Positions 55,858-64,000 of a DNA stretch of 64,000 nucleotides are shown piece by piece. Below the pieces are notes generated by a model that worked only from the letters and a program-made list of their open reading frames with translations, did not search any database and was not told the origin of the DNA. Within the stretch, counting starts at the first letter, position 1. Every line of letters begins with the position of its first letter. A program made the translations under genes and the position numbers. The DNA is from Ignatzschineria ureiclastica (GTDB lineage: Bacteria > Pseudomonadota > Gammaproteobacteria > Cardiobacteriales > Wohlfahrtiimonadaceae): assembly GCF_003121845.1 (NCBI RefSeq), contig NZ_QEWQ01000001.1, positions 372,001-436,000 on the forward strand. The letters are read 5' to 3'.

Positions 55858-56124
55858 CTATACTTCGTCAGAAGCCGTCTCTTCGAAAGAGGCTTCATCA
55901 TCAGTCTCAAGACCAAGATTGATATTGCGAGCCGGAACAATCGTAGATACTGCATGTTTGTAGATCATTTGACTAACGTTAGAACGAAGTAAAATCACAA
56001 ATTGATCAAAAGATTCGATTTGGCCCTGTAATTTAATTCCGTTAATTAAAAAGATCGATACGGGAACACGTCCCTTACGCAGTAGATTTAAAAAAGGATC
56101 TTGAAGAGATTGCATTTTTGCCAT
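55858..56124 (-). CDS. hfq: RNA chaperone Hfq
   Basis: Hexameric Sm-like protein that pairs small RNAs with mRNAs. The 88 residues from this ATG carry Sm1 ([28 protein letters not shown]) and Sm2 ([11 protein letters not shown]). The C-terminal tail is short, acidic and ends DEV. A GTG 12 bases upstream is in frame; the ATG with GAGAA six bases before it gives the usual MAK start. First gene of the hfq-hflX-hflK-hflC-purA series. miaA, often upstream, is absent. Confidence 0.96.
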   Translation of the reverse strand: MAKMQSLQDPFLNLLRKGRVPVSIFLINGIKLQGQIESFDQFVILLRSNVSQMIYKHAVSTIVPARNINLGLETDDEASFEETASDEV

Positions 56125-56434
56125 GTTGGTTCTCACTTATTCGTTTTTATCATTCATTGGAGGAGTCCATCATTTATAGCGCTTCGCTACAAGACAGCCG
56201 ACTCTGCTTAGTGAACCTCACAATAGAGGTTAATACCTTTGTAATTATAATGCATTTCAGCATTTAAAGAGAAATAACTTTTCTTTGAAATTAAAAATCG
56301 ACACGATAATTCAAATATTCTTGTGAATCATTGTGATGATCATCGCAATCTAAGGTTGTCGAATGTGGGTGAACACTTTATACTTTTAGAGGGCATTAAT
56401 CAGTGATGAATCAGATAACTAAAAGGAATATCGA

Positions 56435-57232
56435 ATGACTTTTAAAGCACTCTTTTTGGACTTAGATGGCACAAGTCTCAATGATCACAACAGCTTATCT
56501 CCTGCATTACAAGCGATTCTCACAAAGCTTAGAGAAGATGGATTACAAGTCATTTTTAGTACCGGTCGAAGCTTCGCCGGCGCACTGCCTTTTGCTAATG
56601 CCATTGGTGGAATCGATTATATGATCAACTACAATGGCGCTCGAGTATTTGATTTCCGTAAGGATCGTGTACTCTATGAGGCGCTCTTACCGCGCCCTGT
56701 ACTAGAACAAGTATTTGAATTTTCTAAGATTCATCAATACCCACCGATTTTCTATCACAATAATGTGATCTATACCGCCGATGGTTCTGCTCATCATCAC
56801 ACCTGTCCCGGCGAGCGATTTGCGATCCTAGATCCCGATTATAACTGGTTAGATGAAGATATCACGAAAGCGCTCTTTGTCGTTCCCTCAGAGCAATTAA
56901 CCACTTATCTTGATTTTGCACATCAGCATTTCCAAGGCGCTTCGATCTCAACCTCTTCGGCAACTTATCTTGAAGTGATGCCTCAAGGTGTCAATAAATC
57001 TGTCGGCGTTCAACATGTGTTAGAACAACTCAATATTGATCCGAAACACTGTATTGCATTTGGCGATCAGCGCAATGATTTAGAGATGCTCTCATTAGTC
57101 GGTCATCCGTATGTGATGGGCAATGCAATCGATCCTCTAAAAGTACAATTTCCTGATCGTGTCGTTCAAACGAATCTTGAAGATGGCGTTGCTAAGACAC
57201 TTGATCGGCTCTTTAAACTCAACTATTTCTAA
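56435..57232 (+). CDS. Cof-type HAD-IIB phosphatase
   Basis: Haloacid dehalogenase-type sugar-phosphate phosphatase. Motif I is FLDLDGTSLND, with the nucleophile and acid/base Asp; motif II is STGRS; motif IV is FGDQRNDLEMLSLVGHPYVMGNA. The C2B cap domain lies at about residues 80-185. Length is 265 residues. Substrates of this family are broad (sugar phosphates, nucleotides). AGGA eight bases before the ATG; a strong terminator follows the gene. Confidence 0.9.
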   Translation: MTFKALFLDLDGTSLNDHNSLSPALQAILTKLREDGLQVIFSTGRSFAGALPFANAIGGIDYMINYNGARVFDFRKDRVLYEALLPRPVLEQVFEFSKIHQYPPIFYHNNVIYTADGSAHHHTCPGERFAILDPDYNWLDEDITKALFVVPSEQLTTYLDFAHQHFQGASISTSSATYLEVMPQGVNKSVGVQHVLEQLNIDPKHCIAFGDQRNDLEMLSLVGHPYVMGNAIDPLKVQFPDRVVQTNLEDGVAKTLDRLFKLNYF

Positions 57233-57280
57233 ATAGCGCCCCTTAGTTTCTTGAAAGCACTGCTTTGAAAGACATTTTTG

Positions 57281-57305
57281 AAAGACCTTTTTGAAAGGTC
57301 TTTTT
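57281..57305 (+). terminator. Terminator after the HAD phosphatase gene
   Basis: AAAGACCTTT (57281-57290) pairs with AAAGGTCTTT (57294-57303) around a TTG loop and continues into TTTTT. Perfect 10-base stem. The bases before it repeat the motif TTGAAAG/TTTGAAAG four times. Confidence 0.9.
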
Positions 57306-57498
57306 ACATTCAGTCCATAAACTAGCACAAAAGAGATCTTATAATCATCATTGATATTTATCGATATAAAATGATCAGCTTTGTGCCTTGACCTGCATTC
57401 TATCGTTATTCTTAATAGTTGCCTCTTCATAGAAAGATCGCTAGACTTGATCGTTTCTCATTTCTGAATTTTTCTACTGTTAATAAGAATAAACTATA

Positions 57499-58296
57499 AT
57501 GATGACTGTAACTATTGCCCCTTTTTCTAAACTCGTCAAAAATTTGACCCTCACATTTATCCCACTCATTCTAATCCCTATCATCATTTGGCTGACAGGC
57601 TGGCATTGGGAACATACACAAGATTATCAATTTTGGGACTTTCTACTCTTTATCGTCACAGAAACAGGATCAACGCCCTACTTTGCGCTCTTAACATCAT
57701 TAGTGTTAGCGATTGCACTGAGCATGCGTTGTCAACGTTTGCAACATCATTGGGTCATTATTTTCCTAAGTGTATTAGTTCTACAAGGTGCGACACAAAT
57801 AGTAAAATCTGCGATCAAATATGCATTGGAAGAGCCCCGTCCTTACATGAGCTATGTCGTTGAGCAAGGTGTTGAGATCGACACTTTTTACGAGCTTCCC
57901 CGCAAAGAACGGGCAGAAATTATCGCTGAAACTGTAGAGGATGACACACAAACACCTTCATGGCTTCAAAATCATTGGCAACATGAAACAGGTTACTCAT
58001 TTCCTTCAGGGCACACGATTTTTGCTGTGATGTGGGCGATGATTATTGTAGGATTTTTAACTCGAGAGCAAGATTCTAAAACTTGGTTATTCGGTGGACT
58101 GATCACAATCTGGGCTGGTTTAATGATGATTAGTCGTGTACGACTTGGTATGCATTTCCCCATAGATCTATTTGTGAGTACAATTTTAGCTTATCTTATT
58201 GCGCTACTCTTCTTCTATCTACTGGCTAAGAGAGATCAAGCTTTCTCTGCCGGGATTGAAAGGCCGGAAGTCCCGGAATCTCATTATCGACAATAA
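57499..58296 (+). CDS. PAP2-family phosphatase (PgpB-like)
   Basis: Six-helix membrane phosphatase, 265 residues. The three PAP2 motifs are present: KYALEEPRPY (motif 1), PSGHT (motif 2, catalytic His) and SRVRLGMHFPID (motif 3, catalytic His and Asp). The large periplasmic insert between motifs 1 and 2 (about residues 120-155) resembles PgpB of E. coli, so phosphatidylglycerophosphate or undecaprenyl pyrophosphate is the likely substrate. A second start three bases later is equally possible. pgpA is located 2.1 kb downstream. Confidence 0.88.
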   Translation: MMTVTIAPFSKLVKNLTLTFIPLILIPIIIWLTGWHWEHTQDYQFWDFLLFIVTETGSTPYFALLTSLVLAIALSMRCQRLQHHWVIIFLSVLVLQGATQIVKSAIKYALEEPRPYMSYVVEQGVEIDTFYELPRKERAEIIAETVEDDTQTPSWLQNHWQHETGYSFPSGHTIFAVMWAMIIVGFLTREQDSKTWLFGGLITIWAGLMMISRVRLGMHFPIDLFVSTILAYLIALLFFYLLAKRDQAFSAGIERPEVPESHYRQ

Positions 58297-58627
58297 TTCA
58301 TCAGCAATAATGTCAATAAGAATAATTCAATGAGTATCAACGCATTTCAAGCTTTAAAATAATATCACCCATATTATTATGATAAAATTACTATAATATA
58401 TTCGCGTTATTCCAAAAGTAAAAAAATAGTGAGCTAATCAACAAGGGATACAAATCTTTCACATCTATTCAAAAAAATCTTTGTAATCCCCTTGTATAAG
58501 TGCGTTATTTTCTATAAAACTAAATAGAAGACTTATTAGTTGCCTAGATCGCAATCAGTCATAATCTAGGCCTTTATCTTCAGAGATCACAGCGATAACA
58601 ATAAATAGATAATCAATGAGGACAACT
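58297..58627. other. 331-base gap between the PAP2 gene and yaaA
   Basis: No gene. It holds an AT-rich stretch, the inverted repeat and promoter listed separately, and a leader hairpin GCCTAGAT (58542-58549) with ATCTAGGC (58564-58571) followed by T-rich sequence, which could act as an attenuator before yaaA. Confidence 0.55.
58441..58495. repeat. Long imperfect inverted repeat upstream of yaaA
   Basis: ACAAGGGATACAAA (58441-58454) pairs with TTTGTAATCCCCTTGT (58480-58495) with two single-base bulges and a 25-base spacer. The right arm overlaps a -35-like TTGTAT (58492-58497) of a candidate promoter whose TATAAA is at 58513-58518. Operator-like arrangement ahead of the peroxide-stress gene yaaA. 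Confidence 0.5.
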
Positions 58628-59392
58628 ATGCTATTTCTACTCTCCCCTGCAAAAATGTTGGATGAACATACGCCCCCACCGATCACAAGTTTAGATCAGC
58701 CAACACTTTTAGAGCAGTCTCAACAACTTATCAATATTTTGCGTCATTATAGTGCTAGTGACTTACAGACTTTAATGAAGATCTCTGAACGTATTGCCGT
58801 TCAAAATCAAGAACGATTTGCACAATTTGAAACACCCTTTAATTCACAGAATGCAAAACCTGCAATCTATCTCTTTAATGGGGATGTTTATCAAGGTCTG
58901 TCTGCCTACAATCTTCCTGAAGAGTGTATTCAATTTTTGAATAAACATCTTGCTATTCTCTCAGGGTTATACGGCGCGGTTCGTCCTTTAGACCTTATCG
59001 CACCTTATCGTCTTGAAATGGGAACACCGCTCCCAAATGAACATGGCAAAAACCTCTACGATTTCTGGGGCGATACCATTACTGAATATCTCAACGATCG
59101 CATTGATGAAACCGATGCAAAAGTCGTGATTAATCTAGCATCGAATGAGTATTTTAAAGCAGTAAGACCTGAAAAACTCAAGGCTCGCGTGGTCACACCG
59201 ATCTTTAAAGATTATAGTAATGGTGAGTATAAGGTCATTGGCGTTTACGCTAAAAGAGCTCGCGGATTGATGACTCGCTTTGCTTGTGAGAATAATATTA
59301 CCGACCTACAAGATCTCAAAAAATTCAATCTCGAAGGTTATGCCTATAAACCTAATGATGTGACAGGTGAGATTGTCTTTATTCGAGGATAG
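58628..59392 (+). CDS. yaaA: Peroxide stress protein YaaA
   Basis: DUF328/UPF0246 protein that limits free iron during peroxide stress in E. coli. MLFLLSPAKMLDEHTPP, LSGLYGAVRPLDLIAPYRLEMGTPL and INLASNEYFKAV are family hallmarks, and the C-terminus has YAKRARGLMTRFACEN. The ATG at 58628 has AGGA five bases before it; an in-frame ATG 12 bases upstream is less likely. Length is 254 residues, as in E. coli. Confidence 0.95.
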   Translation: MLFLLSPAKMLDEHTPPPITSLDQPTLLEQSQQLINILRHYSASDLQTLMKISERIAVQNQERFAQFETPFNSQNAKPAIYLFNGDVYQGLSAYNLPEECIQFLNKHLAILSGLYGAVRPLDLIAPYRLEMGTPLPNEHGKNLYDFWGDTITEYLNDRIDETDAKVVINLASNEYFKAVRPEKLKARVVTPIFKDYSNGEYKVIGVYAKRARGLMTRFACENNITDLQDLKKFNLEGYAYKPNDVTGEIVFIRG

Positions 59393-59460
59393 ACAATATT
59401 TCTCTTAAAATATATTTCTAGTCATTTATTTCATAAAAATCAATAGTGACTCTCATATCA

Positions 59461-59485
59461 AGCCCTCTTTCGCAGAGGGCTTTTT
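59461..59485 (+). terminator. Terminator after yaaA
   Basis: AGCCCTCT (59461-59468), loop TTCGC, AGAGGGCT (59474-59481), then T residues to 59485. Eight-base perfect stem. Confidence 0.9.
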
Positions 59486-59580
59486 CATATCTAAAATTCA
59501 AGCTCAAATAACGTATCAGAACAACTATTGGATTCTGCCCCCGACATTACAGTAGACCTCCATTCATCACTTCAAGATAG

Positions 59581-59623
59581 CAAAAGCCGAGATTAGAATA
59601 TTCCGTAATTCTCGGCTTTTGTT
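59581..59623 (+). terminator. Second hairpin between yaaA and orn
   Basis: CAAAAGCCGAGA (59581-59592) pairs with TCTCGGCTTTTG (59610-59621), 12-base perfect stem, 17-base loop. It follows the yaaA terminator by 95 bases, ahead of orn. It may be a second terminator or an independent leader hairpin. Confidence 0.6.
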
Positions 59624-59718
59624 CATCCACTATTTCATGGATTGCTATATAACATGATATTTTCTGCTATTCATGCGAAAATAGCGCTCTTAACAATCGA
59701 TGAAATGAGTATAAAGTT

Positions 59719-60255
59719 ATGCAGAATAAAAACAATCTTCTCTGGATTGATTTAGAGATGACAGGCTTAGATGAAGAGATTCATCATATTATTGAAATTG
59801 CCTCTATTGTGACGGATAAAGATCTCAATATCTTAGCCGAAGGGCCGAGCCTTGCGATCTATCAACCTGAATCGATTTTAGCGCTCATGGATGATTGGTG
59901 CCAAAATACCCATGGCGCATCAGGATTAACTACCCGTATTCGTGAGAGTAAAACATCTGTCGAGATGGCGATGAATGCTACCATTGAATTTGCAAGTCAA
60001 TGGATTCCAGCAGGCGCTACGCCACTTTGTGGCAATAGCATTGGTACTGACCGCCGTTTTCTCAAAAAATATATGCCGGCATTAGATCAATTCTGTCACT
60101 ATCGCAATATCGATGTCAGCTCTTTTAAAGAGGTGGTGAAGCGTTGGTATCCTGAGGGGAAAAGCTATGAAAAACGCAATACGCACATTGCCTTAGATGA
60201 TATTCGAGAATCAATCGCAGAATTACAATTTATTAGAACCCACTATTTTAAATAA
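59719..60255 (+). CDS. orn: Oligoribonuclease
   Basis: DEDDh 3'-5' exoribonuclease that finishes RNA decay by degrading two- to five-base oligonucleotides and the signal pGpG. The metal motifs are [10 protein letters not shown] (DE), [16 protein letters not shown] (D) and [13 protein letters not shown] (H/D). Length is 178 residues. No strong ribosome binding site is seen before the ATG. pgpA follows after 151 bases. Confidence 0.96.
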   Translation: MQNKNNLLWIDLEMTGLDEEIHHIIEIASIVTDKDLNILAEGPSLAIYQPESILALMDDWCQNTHGASGLTTRIRESKTSVEMAMNATIEFASQWIPAGATPLCGNSIGTDRRFLKKYMPALDQFCHYRNIDVSSFKEVVKRWYPEGKSYEKRNTHIALDDIRESIAELQFIRTHYFK

Positions 60256-60406
60256 TTTCATGAATATCATTCCCAATGTAAAATCACCCATTGGCCAATA
60301 ATCTTCTATAATATTGAGATTAACCACTGCATTGATTGTTCAGATAAGATCTTATATCTCTCTATTGAACATCCTTGAGTAATCGAACTATTCAAAGAGA
60401 AACATT

Positions 60407-60889
60407 ATGACCCCAAAAATTACAATTAAAACTCCTTGGCAATTTTTTGCTTCTGGCTTTGGTTCCGGCATGTCTCCTGTTGCGCCAGGCACAATGGGAA
60501 CGTTAGCATCTATTCCCTTCTGGTTCATTTTTGCAACGATTCTCCCAACTTGGGGCTACATCGTCATGCTGATTATCACAGCGCTAGTAGGAATTGTTAT
60601 TTGCCAAAAAGCAAGCGATGAACTCGGCGTTCATGATCACGGCGGTATTGTTTGGGATGAATTTGTTGGATTATGGCTCACGATGCTTTTTGCACCGGTC
60701 AGTTGGACAGCGATCATCTTAGGTTTTCTTATCTTTCGATTTTTTGATGTATTAAAACCGTGGCCTATTAAAGTCATTGATGCACAAGTGGGCGGTGGTT
60801 TAGGAATCATGCTTGATGATATTTTAGCCGGCATTTTCTCATTAATAACGCTCCAAGTGATTCTTCATTGGATCATTCCGCTCTTCTAA
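60407..60889 (+). CDS. pgpA: Phosphatidylglycerophosphatase A
   Basis: Membrane phosphatase that makes phosphatidylglycerol, 160 residues with three or four helices. The motif ASGFGSGMSPVAPGTMGTLASIP is typical of PgpA, with the catalytic stretch HDHGGIVWDEFVGLWL and FRFFDVLKPWPIK. GAGAAACATT before the ATG is a weak ribosome binding site. The thermonuclease gene follows after 14 bases. Confidence 0.94.
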   Translation: MTPKITIKTPWQFFASGFGSGMSPVAPGTMGTLASIPFWFIFATILPTWGYIVMLIITALVGIVICQKASDELGVHDHGGIVWDEFVGLWLTMLFAPVSWTAIILGFLIFRFFDVLKPWPIKVIDAQVGGGLGIMLDDILAGIFSLITLQVILHWIIPLF

Positions 60890-60903
60890 TAATTAAAGTC
60901 ATT

Positions 60904-61518
60904 ATGAGTTACTATCGAAAAGCCTTTTGGAAATATATCAAACAGATGGGAAGAGTTCAGTGGCAAAGAGGAAAAGGGCGATTTTTGATTGGCCTACTCT
61001 TTATCGTGATTTTAGGGGTCTCTTATTGGACATTAGAACCTGATTCAGCCTCTAAATCCACAACCACTATTGTTACCAATGATGAAGTCTATCAATGTAA
61101 AATCAAACGAGTAGTTGATGGTGATACAGTAATTGCTAACTGTCCCCCTAACAATCGAGAACAACTTCGAATTCGGGTATGGGGAATTGATGCCCCTGAA
61201 ATGAAACAAGAAAATTGGGGTGAAGCGTCAAAAAGCTACCTCATTATGCTATTATCTCAAGCAGATCATGATATTATAGAAATTAAAGTTCGCGATATTG
61301 ATCATTATGGCAGATACGTTGGTCAGCTTTTCCTAAACAATCTCGACCTCGGATTAGAATTAGTAAAAAATGGTGAGGCGGTAGTTTATAAACAGTACAA
61401 TAACGAGGCAAACTATCTGCAAGCACAAGAGTCAGCACAAAAACAGAAGTTAGGTATTTGGAAAAAAGAGGGGGCGCAACAAGACCCCGCTACCTGGCGT
61501 AAACTCAATCCTCGGTAA
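60904..61518 (+). CDS. Thermonuclease family protein (SNase-like)
   Basis: Staphylococcal-nuclease-like domain behind an N-terminal membrane anchor or signal (GRFLIGLLFIVILGVSYW, residues about 24-41). Catalytic features: RVVDGDTVIANC, RIRVWGIDAPEMKQ (Asp and Arg) and YGRYVGQLF (Arg). The C-terminus ends KLGIWKKEG. Length is 204 residues from this ATG; upstream in-frame codons would overlap pgpA. It starts 14 bases after the pgpA stop, so co-transcription is likely. It probably acts outside the cytoplasm on DNA or RNA. Confidence 0.87.
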   Translation: MSYYRKAFWKYIKQMGRVQWQRGKGRFLIGLLFIVILGVSYWTLEPDSASKSTTTIVTNDEVYQCKIKRVVDGDTVIANCPPNNREQLRIRVWGIDAPEMKQENWGEASKSYLIMLLSQADHDIIEIKVRDIDHYGRYVGQLFLNNLDLGLELVKNGEAVVYKQYNNEANYLQAQESAQKQKLGIWKKEGAQQDPATWRKLNPR

Positions 61519-61594
61519 GAAATATCAAATAGTCCTGTTAGTTAAGCCACTATTTACCGTCTAATTCTTACCTAATGACACAGAACCGTAACAT

Positions 61595-62701
61595 ATGATA
61601 ACGCTTGAGAATAATACAATTTATATTGACGGCGCCTGGATTCTTGCTAACTTGCATACGATTCAGCAAGCAGCGCAACAGTTTCAAAAAACGCCCGTCA
61701 CTACAGACGCTATCATCATTGATGGTAGTAAACTGACGAAGCTTGATACCATTGGGTGTCAAGAGCTCTATATTGCACTCAATAAACTCCCTGCTAATTG
61801 CAAAGTTGATTATCAAAACTTTGACAAAAAACAGATTGATCTCTTTCTATTTATCAAATCACGTATTGATGAAGCTGGTGTACAAAAGCAAGCGCCGGTC
61901 ACAAGAGAACTCTTTGTCACGAAAGTGGGTAAACGTGTATTTAAACAATTTGATGGCATTCAGCGCTTTTTAGAATTTATCGGTGAAGTTTCTGTAATCG
62001 GTATTCAAAAGGCCTTTACCCCTTGGAATATTCGTTGGCGCGCCTTTTGGGCAAATATTCAATCTGCCGGTGTGATGGCACTCCCCATTGTAGGGTTACT
62101 CAATTTCCTCATTGGGGCGGTTATTGCTTATCAGGCAGGGAGCCTACTACAGATGTTTGGCGCAAATATCTATATCGTTGACTTTACGGCAGTTGCAGTA
62201 TTACGAGTCTTAGGGCCGTTATTAACAGCGATTATTATCGCCGGTCGAACGGGGGCGGCTTATGCCGCACAAATAGGCACTATGGTGGTCAACGAAGAAG
62301 TTGATGCCCTTGAAACCATTGGGATTAACAAATATAACCAATTAGTACTCCCCAAAATGTACGCTTTAGCCATATCACTCCCTTTCTTAACATTGTTTGC
62401 CGATATCATGGCTATTTTTGGCAGTATGGTACTTTCAAATATCTACTTAGATATCTCCTTCATGGAGTTTCTACAAACCATTCCAAATACTGTAACTTGG
62501 CGTTCTCTCATGGTAGGAATTGTTCAAGCACCTGTATTTGCGATTGTCATTACCCTTATTGGCTGTTATCAAGGCTTCCAAGTTGCCGGGGGAGCGGATA
62601 GTGTTGGGCAACAGACCACAAAAGCCGTTGTGCAATCTATTTTCTTTGTCATTATCATCGTAGCACTCTTCTCGATTTTAATGCGAAATGTTGGTTTATA
62701 G
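61595..62701 (+). CDS. mlaE: MlaE-type ABC permease with N-terminal STAS domain
   Basis: Permease of an MCE/Mla phospholipid transporter. Residues about 1-105 are a STAS domain (TIYIDGAWILANLHT, IIIDGSKLTKLDTIGCQEL). This is the part supplied by separate MlaB in E. coli, so here MlaB and MlaE are fused. Residues about 125-368 are the MlaE permease: VSVIGIQKAFTPWNIRWRAFWANIQSAGVMALPIVGLLNF, then GPLLTAIIIAGRTGAAYAAQIGTM. mlaF follows 12 bases on. No good ribosome binding site is seen at the ATG. Confidence 0.9.
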   Translation: MITLENNTIYIDGAWILANLHTIQQAAQQFQKTPVTTDAIIIDGSKLTKLDTIGCQELYIALNKLPANCKVDYQNFDKKQIDLFLFIKSRIDEAGVQKQAPVTRELFVTKVGKRVFKQFDGIQRFLEFIGEVSVIGIQKAFTPWNIRWRAFWANIQSAGVMALPIVGLLNFLIGAVIAYQAGSLLQMFGANIYIVDFTAVAVLRVLGPLLTAIIIAGRTGAAYAAQIGTMVVNEEVDALETIGINKYNQLVLPKMYALAISLPFLTLFADIMAIFGSMVLSNIYLDISFMEFLQTIPNTVTWRSLMVGIVQAPVFAIVITLIGCYQGFQVAGGADSVGQQTTKAVVQSIFFVIIIVALFSILMRNVGL

Positions 62702-62713
62702 AGGGAATCGATT

Positions 62714-63541
62714 ATGCCAGAACAATTAAATACAACCACATCGACAACCTCTCAACCGAAAGCACAACCCGATGATGTGATTCGTATTGAGCACATCTAT
62801 AATGCCTTCGGTTCTCATGTTGTCCACGAAGATCTCAATATGACGGTTCAGCGGGGTGAAATGATTGCACTTGTGGGCGGATCAGGCTCAGGTAAAACAA
62901 CGCTACTTCGTAGCATCATCATGTTACAACCCCCGACAAAAGGGCAAGTCTATCTCTTTGACAAACCGGTTTGGGGCGCTTCTCACAGTGAAAAACAGAA
63001 ATTACGACAAACCTTTGGCATGCTCTTTCAAAGTGGGGCACTCTTTAGTTCACTTACCGTATTAGAAAATATTATGGTTCCCCTGCAAGAGCACACTAAA
63101 CTCAGTCGCAAAGATATGGAAGAGGTTGCGATGCTCAAATTAACACTTTCAGGGCTTAAACCTGAAGCGGCATCACTGCTTCCGAAAGATCTCTCTGGTG
63201 GAATGATCAAACGAGCTAGTTTAGCAAGAGCTTTGGCACTCGACCCTGAGCTCCTCTTCCTCGATGAACCTACAGCGGGGCTTGATCCTATTTCAGCGAG
63301 TGAATTTGATGGTTTAATGCGACAACTCAAAGAGTCGCTTAATCTCACAGTTGTCATGGTGACACATGATCTTGACTCAATCTGGGCAACAACCGATAAA
63401 GTGGCATTCCTCGGGAATAAAACGCTTATTGCCTATGAACCGATTCAAGATCTTGTTAAAAATAGCAATCCTTTAATTCAAAAATACTTCCAAGGTCCTC
63501 GTGGACGCGCGGTTGGAGAAGCTTATGGAACACAAATTTAA
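62714..63541 (+). CDS. mlaF: MlaF-type ABC transporter ATP-binding protein
   Basis: ATPase of the MCE transporter, 275 residues. Walker A is VGGSGSGKTTLLRSI, the signature DLSGGMIKRASLARALA and Walker B ELLFLDEPTAGLDP. About 20 extra polar residues stand before the ABC domain. GAGGG precedes the ATG. The gene overlaps mlaD by 17 bases, so the three genes form a tight operon. Confidence 0.93.
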   Translation: MPEQLNTTTSTTSQPKAQPDDVIRIEHIYNAFGSHVVHEDLNMTVQRGEMIALVGGSGSGKTTLLRSIIMLQPPTKGQVYLFDKPVWGASHSEKQKLRQTFGMLFQSGALFSSLTVLENIMVPLQEHTKLSRKDMEEVAMLKLTLSGLKPEAASLLPKDLSGGMIKRASLARALALDPELLFLDEPTAGLDPISASEFDGLMRQLKESLNLTVVMVTHDLDSIWATTDKVAFLGNKTLIAYEPIQDLVKNSNPLIQKYFQGPRGRAVGEAYGTQI

Positions 63542-64000
63542 TTACACAGTCGTTGGACTTTTCGTCCTTGGATTCTTAGCTTGCCTTATTACCCTGATTA
63601 TTTGGCTAACAAACGGCTTTGAAAAGGTCAACACTATTGAATATAAAGTTATTACCAATGAGAGTGTTGCAGGCCTTTCAATCAACTCCCCAATCGATTA
63701 TCGGGGGGTGAATGTCGGGAAAGTCGCGGCAATCGAACTGAATAATAATGATCCTCGTTATGTTACGATTTTACTCGATATCGATGTCGGTACGCCGATT
63801 AAGCGGGATACAGAAGCAGTCTTGATGAGTCGTGGTATTACCGGCATTGTCAATGTGAGCTTAACCGGGGGGACACCTCAAGCAGGTGACCTTTTGCCAA
63901 CCAAAGAGGACCCGATTCCAACCATTAAAAATGGTCCATCTCTAGCACAACGCCTTGATGAGGCATTAGATGATATTACCCATTCATTAACGGATTTATC
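63525..64000 (+). CDS. mlaD: MCE-domain lipid-transport protein MlaD-like (truncated by window end)
   Basis: Starts MEHKFNYTVVGLFVLG inside the last codons of mlaF, with GGAG before the ATG. An N-terminal membrane helix is followed by an MCE domain (VAGLSINSPIDYRGVNVGKVAAIEL, then RGITGIVNVSLTGG). The frame is open to the window end, so only the first 158 codons are seen. The mature part likely forms a periplasmic hexameric ring. It is longer-looking than classic MlaD, with a DEALDDITHSL coiled part starting. Confidence 0.88.
   Translation, partial: MEHKFNYTVVGLFVLGFLACLITLIIWLTNGFEKVNTIEYKVITNESVAGLSINSPIDYRGVNVGKVAAIELNNNDPRYVTILLDIDVGTPIKRDTEAVLMSRGITGIVNVSLTGGTPQAGDLLPTKEDPIPTIKNGPSLAQRLDEALDDITHSLTDL

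Overview
The window reads as a chromosomal segment of an AT-rich gammaproteobacterium. Evidence for this: the gene order hfq-hflX-hflK-hflC-purA and the pair lon-hupB; the presence of holC, orn, zapE, rlmN, lptF/lptG, comEA and a type IV pilus minor pilin; an autotransporter carrying an ESPR-type extended signal peptide; and a cobalamin riboswitch ahead of a BtuB-type receptor. The mix of gamma- and beta-like arrangements (a stand-alone soluble RnfB next to nth, and an Mla-like locus in the order permease-ATPase-MCE) together with the low GC suggests the Cardiobacteriales (Ignatzschineria/Wohlfahrtiimonas-like). That placement is inference. No rRNA, tRNA, prophage, CRISPR array or complete insertion sequence was found.

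Layout. 0.3-7 kb (+ strand except perM): trpS, scpA, comEA, a FimT/GspH pseudopilin, perM (-), soluble rnfB and nth with a lysine-rich tail. 7-12.7 kb (- strand): nitronate monooxygenase-like, tatD, ygfB, hupB and lon. 12.8-24.9 kb (+): uvrB, proC, a 226-bp tandem repeat array, yggT, tadA, zapE, a YdiJ-type FAD/Fe-S dehydrogenase, a PIG3-type quinone oxidoreductase and yeiH. 25-37.8 kb (-): ogt, rlmN, ndk, then vitamin B12 uptake (btuF, riboswitch-btuB, btuC, btuD, a TonB-like protein and an unknown polytopic membrane protein), then rep and kdsD. 38-41 kb (+): an ACR3/BASS-type transporter, a glutaredoxin-like protein and recN. 41.5-46.5 kb (-): a glycine-rich autotransporter and holC. 46.6-50 kb (+): tgt, lptF, lptG. 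50.3-56.1 kb (-): purA, hflC, hflK, hflX, hfq. 56.4-64 kb (+): HAD phosphatase, PAP2 phosphatase, yaaA, orn, pgpA, thermonuclease, and STAS-mlaE, mlaF and mlaD (truncated by the window end).

How the genes work together. Envelope functions dominate the accessory content: LptFG export LPS, KdsD starts KDO synthesis, the Mla-like ABC system moves phospholipids, PgpA and the PAP2 enzyme act in phospholipid metabolism, and HflKC controls membrane proteolysis. B12 import is nearly complete: receptor, TonB-like energiser, periplasmic binder, permease and ATPase. Only the btuB side lies directly behind the riboswitch. The rest is DNA and RNA housekeeping.

The most unusual content is non-coding or near-coding. 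(1) A 226-bp tandem repeat at 15836-16338 holds small ORFs on both strands, and a diverged, inverted, partial copy lies at about 6956-7098. (2) A MITE-like family of about 140-180 bp occurs in four copies at intergenic sites (6806, 23645, 41239 and 50141), with related ends and an internal GC-rich hairpin. (3) A three-tier hairpin lies between yggT and tadA. (4) Several perfect inverted repeats sit at promoters or starts (hupB, yaaA, the ACR3-like gene, tatD). All comparisons were made by eye; no database search was possible.
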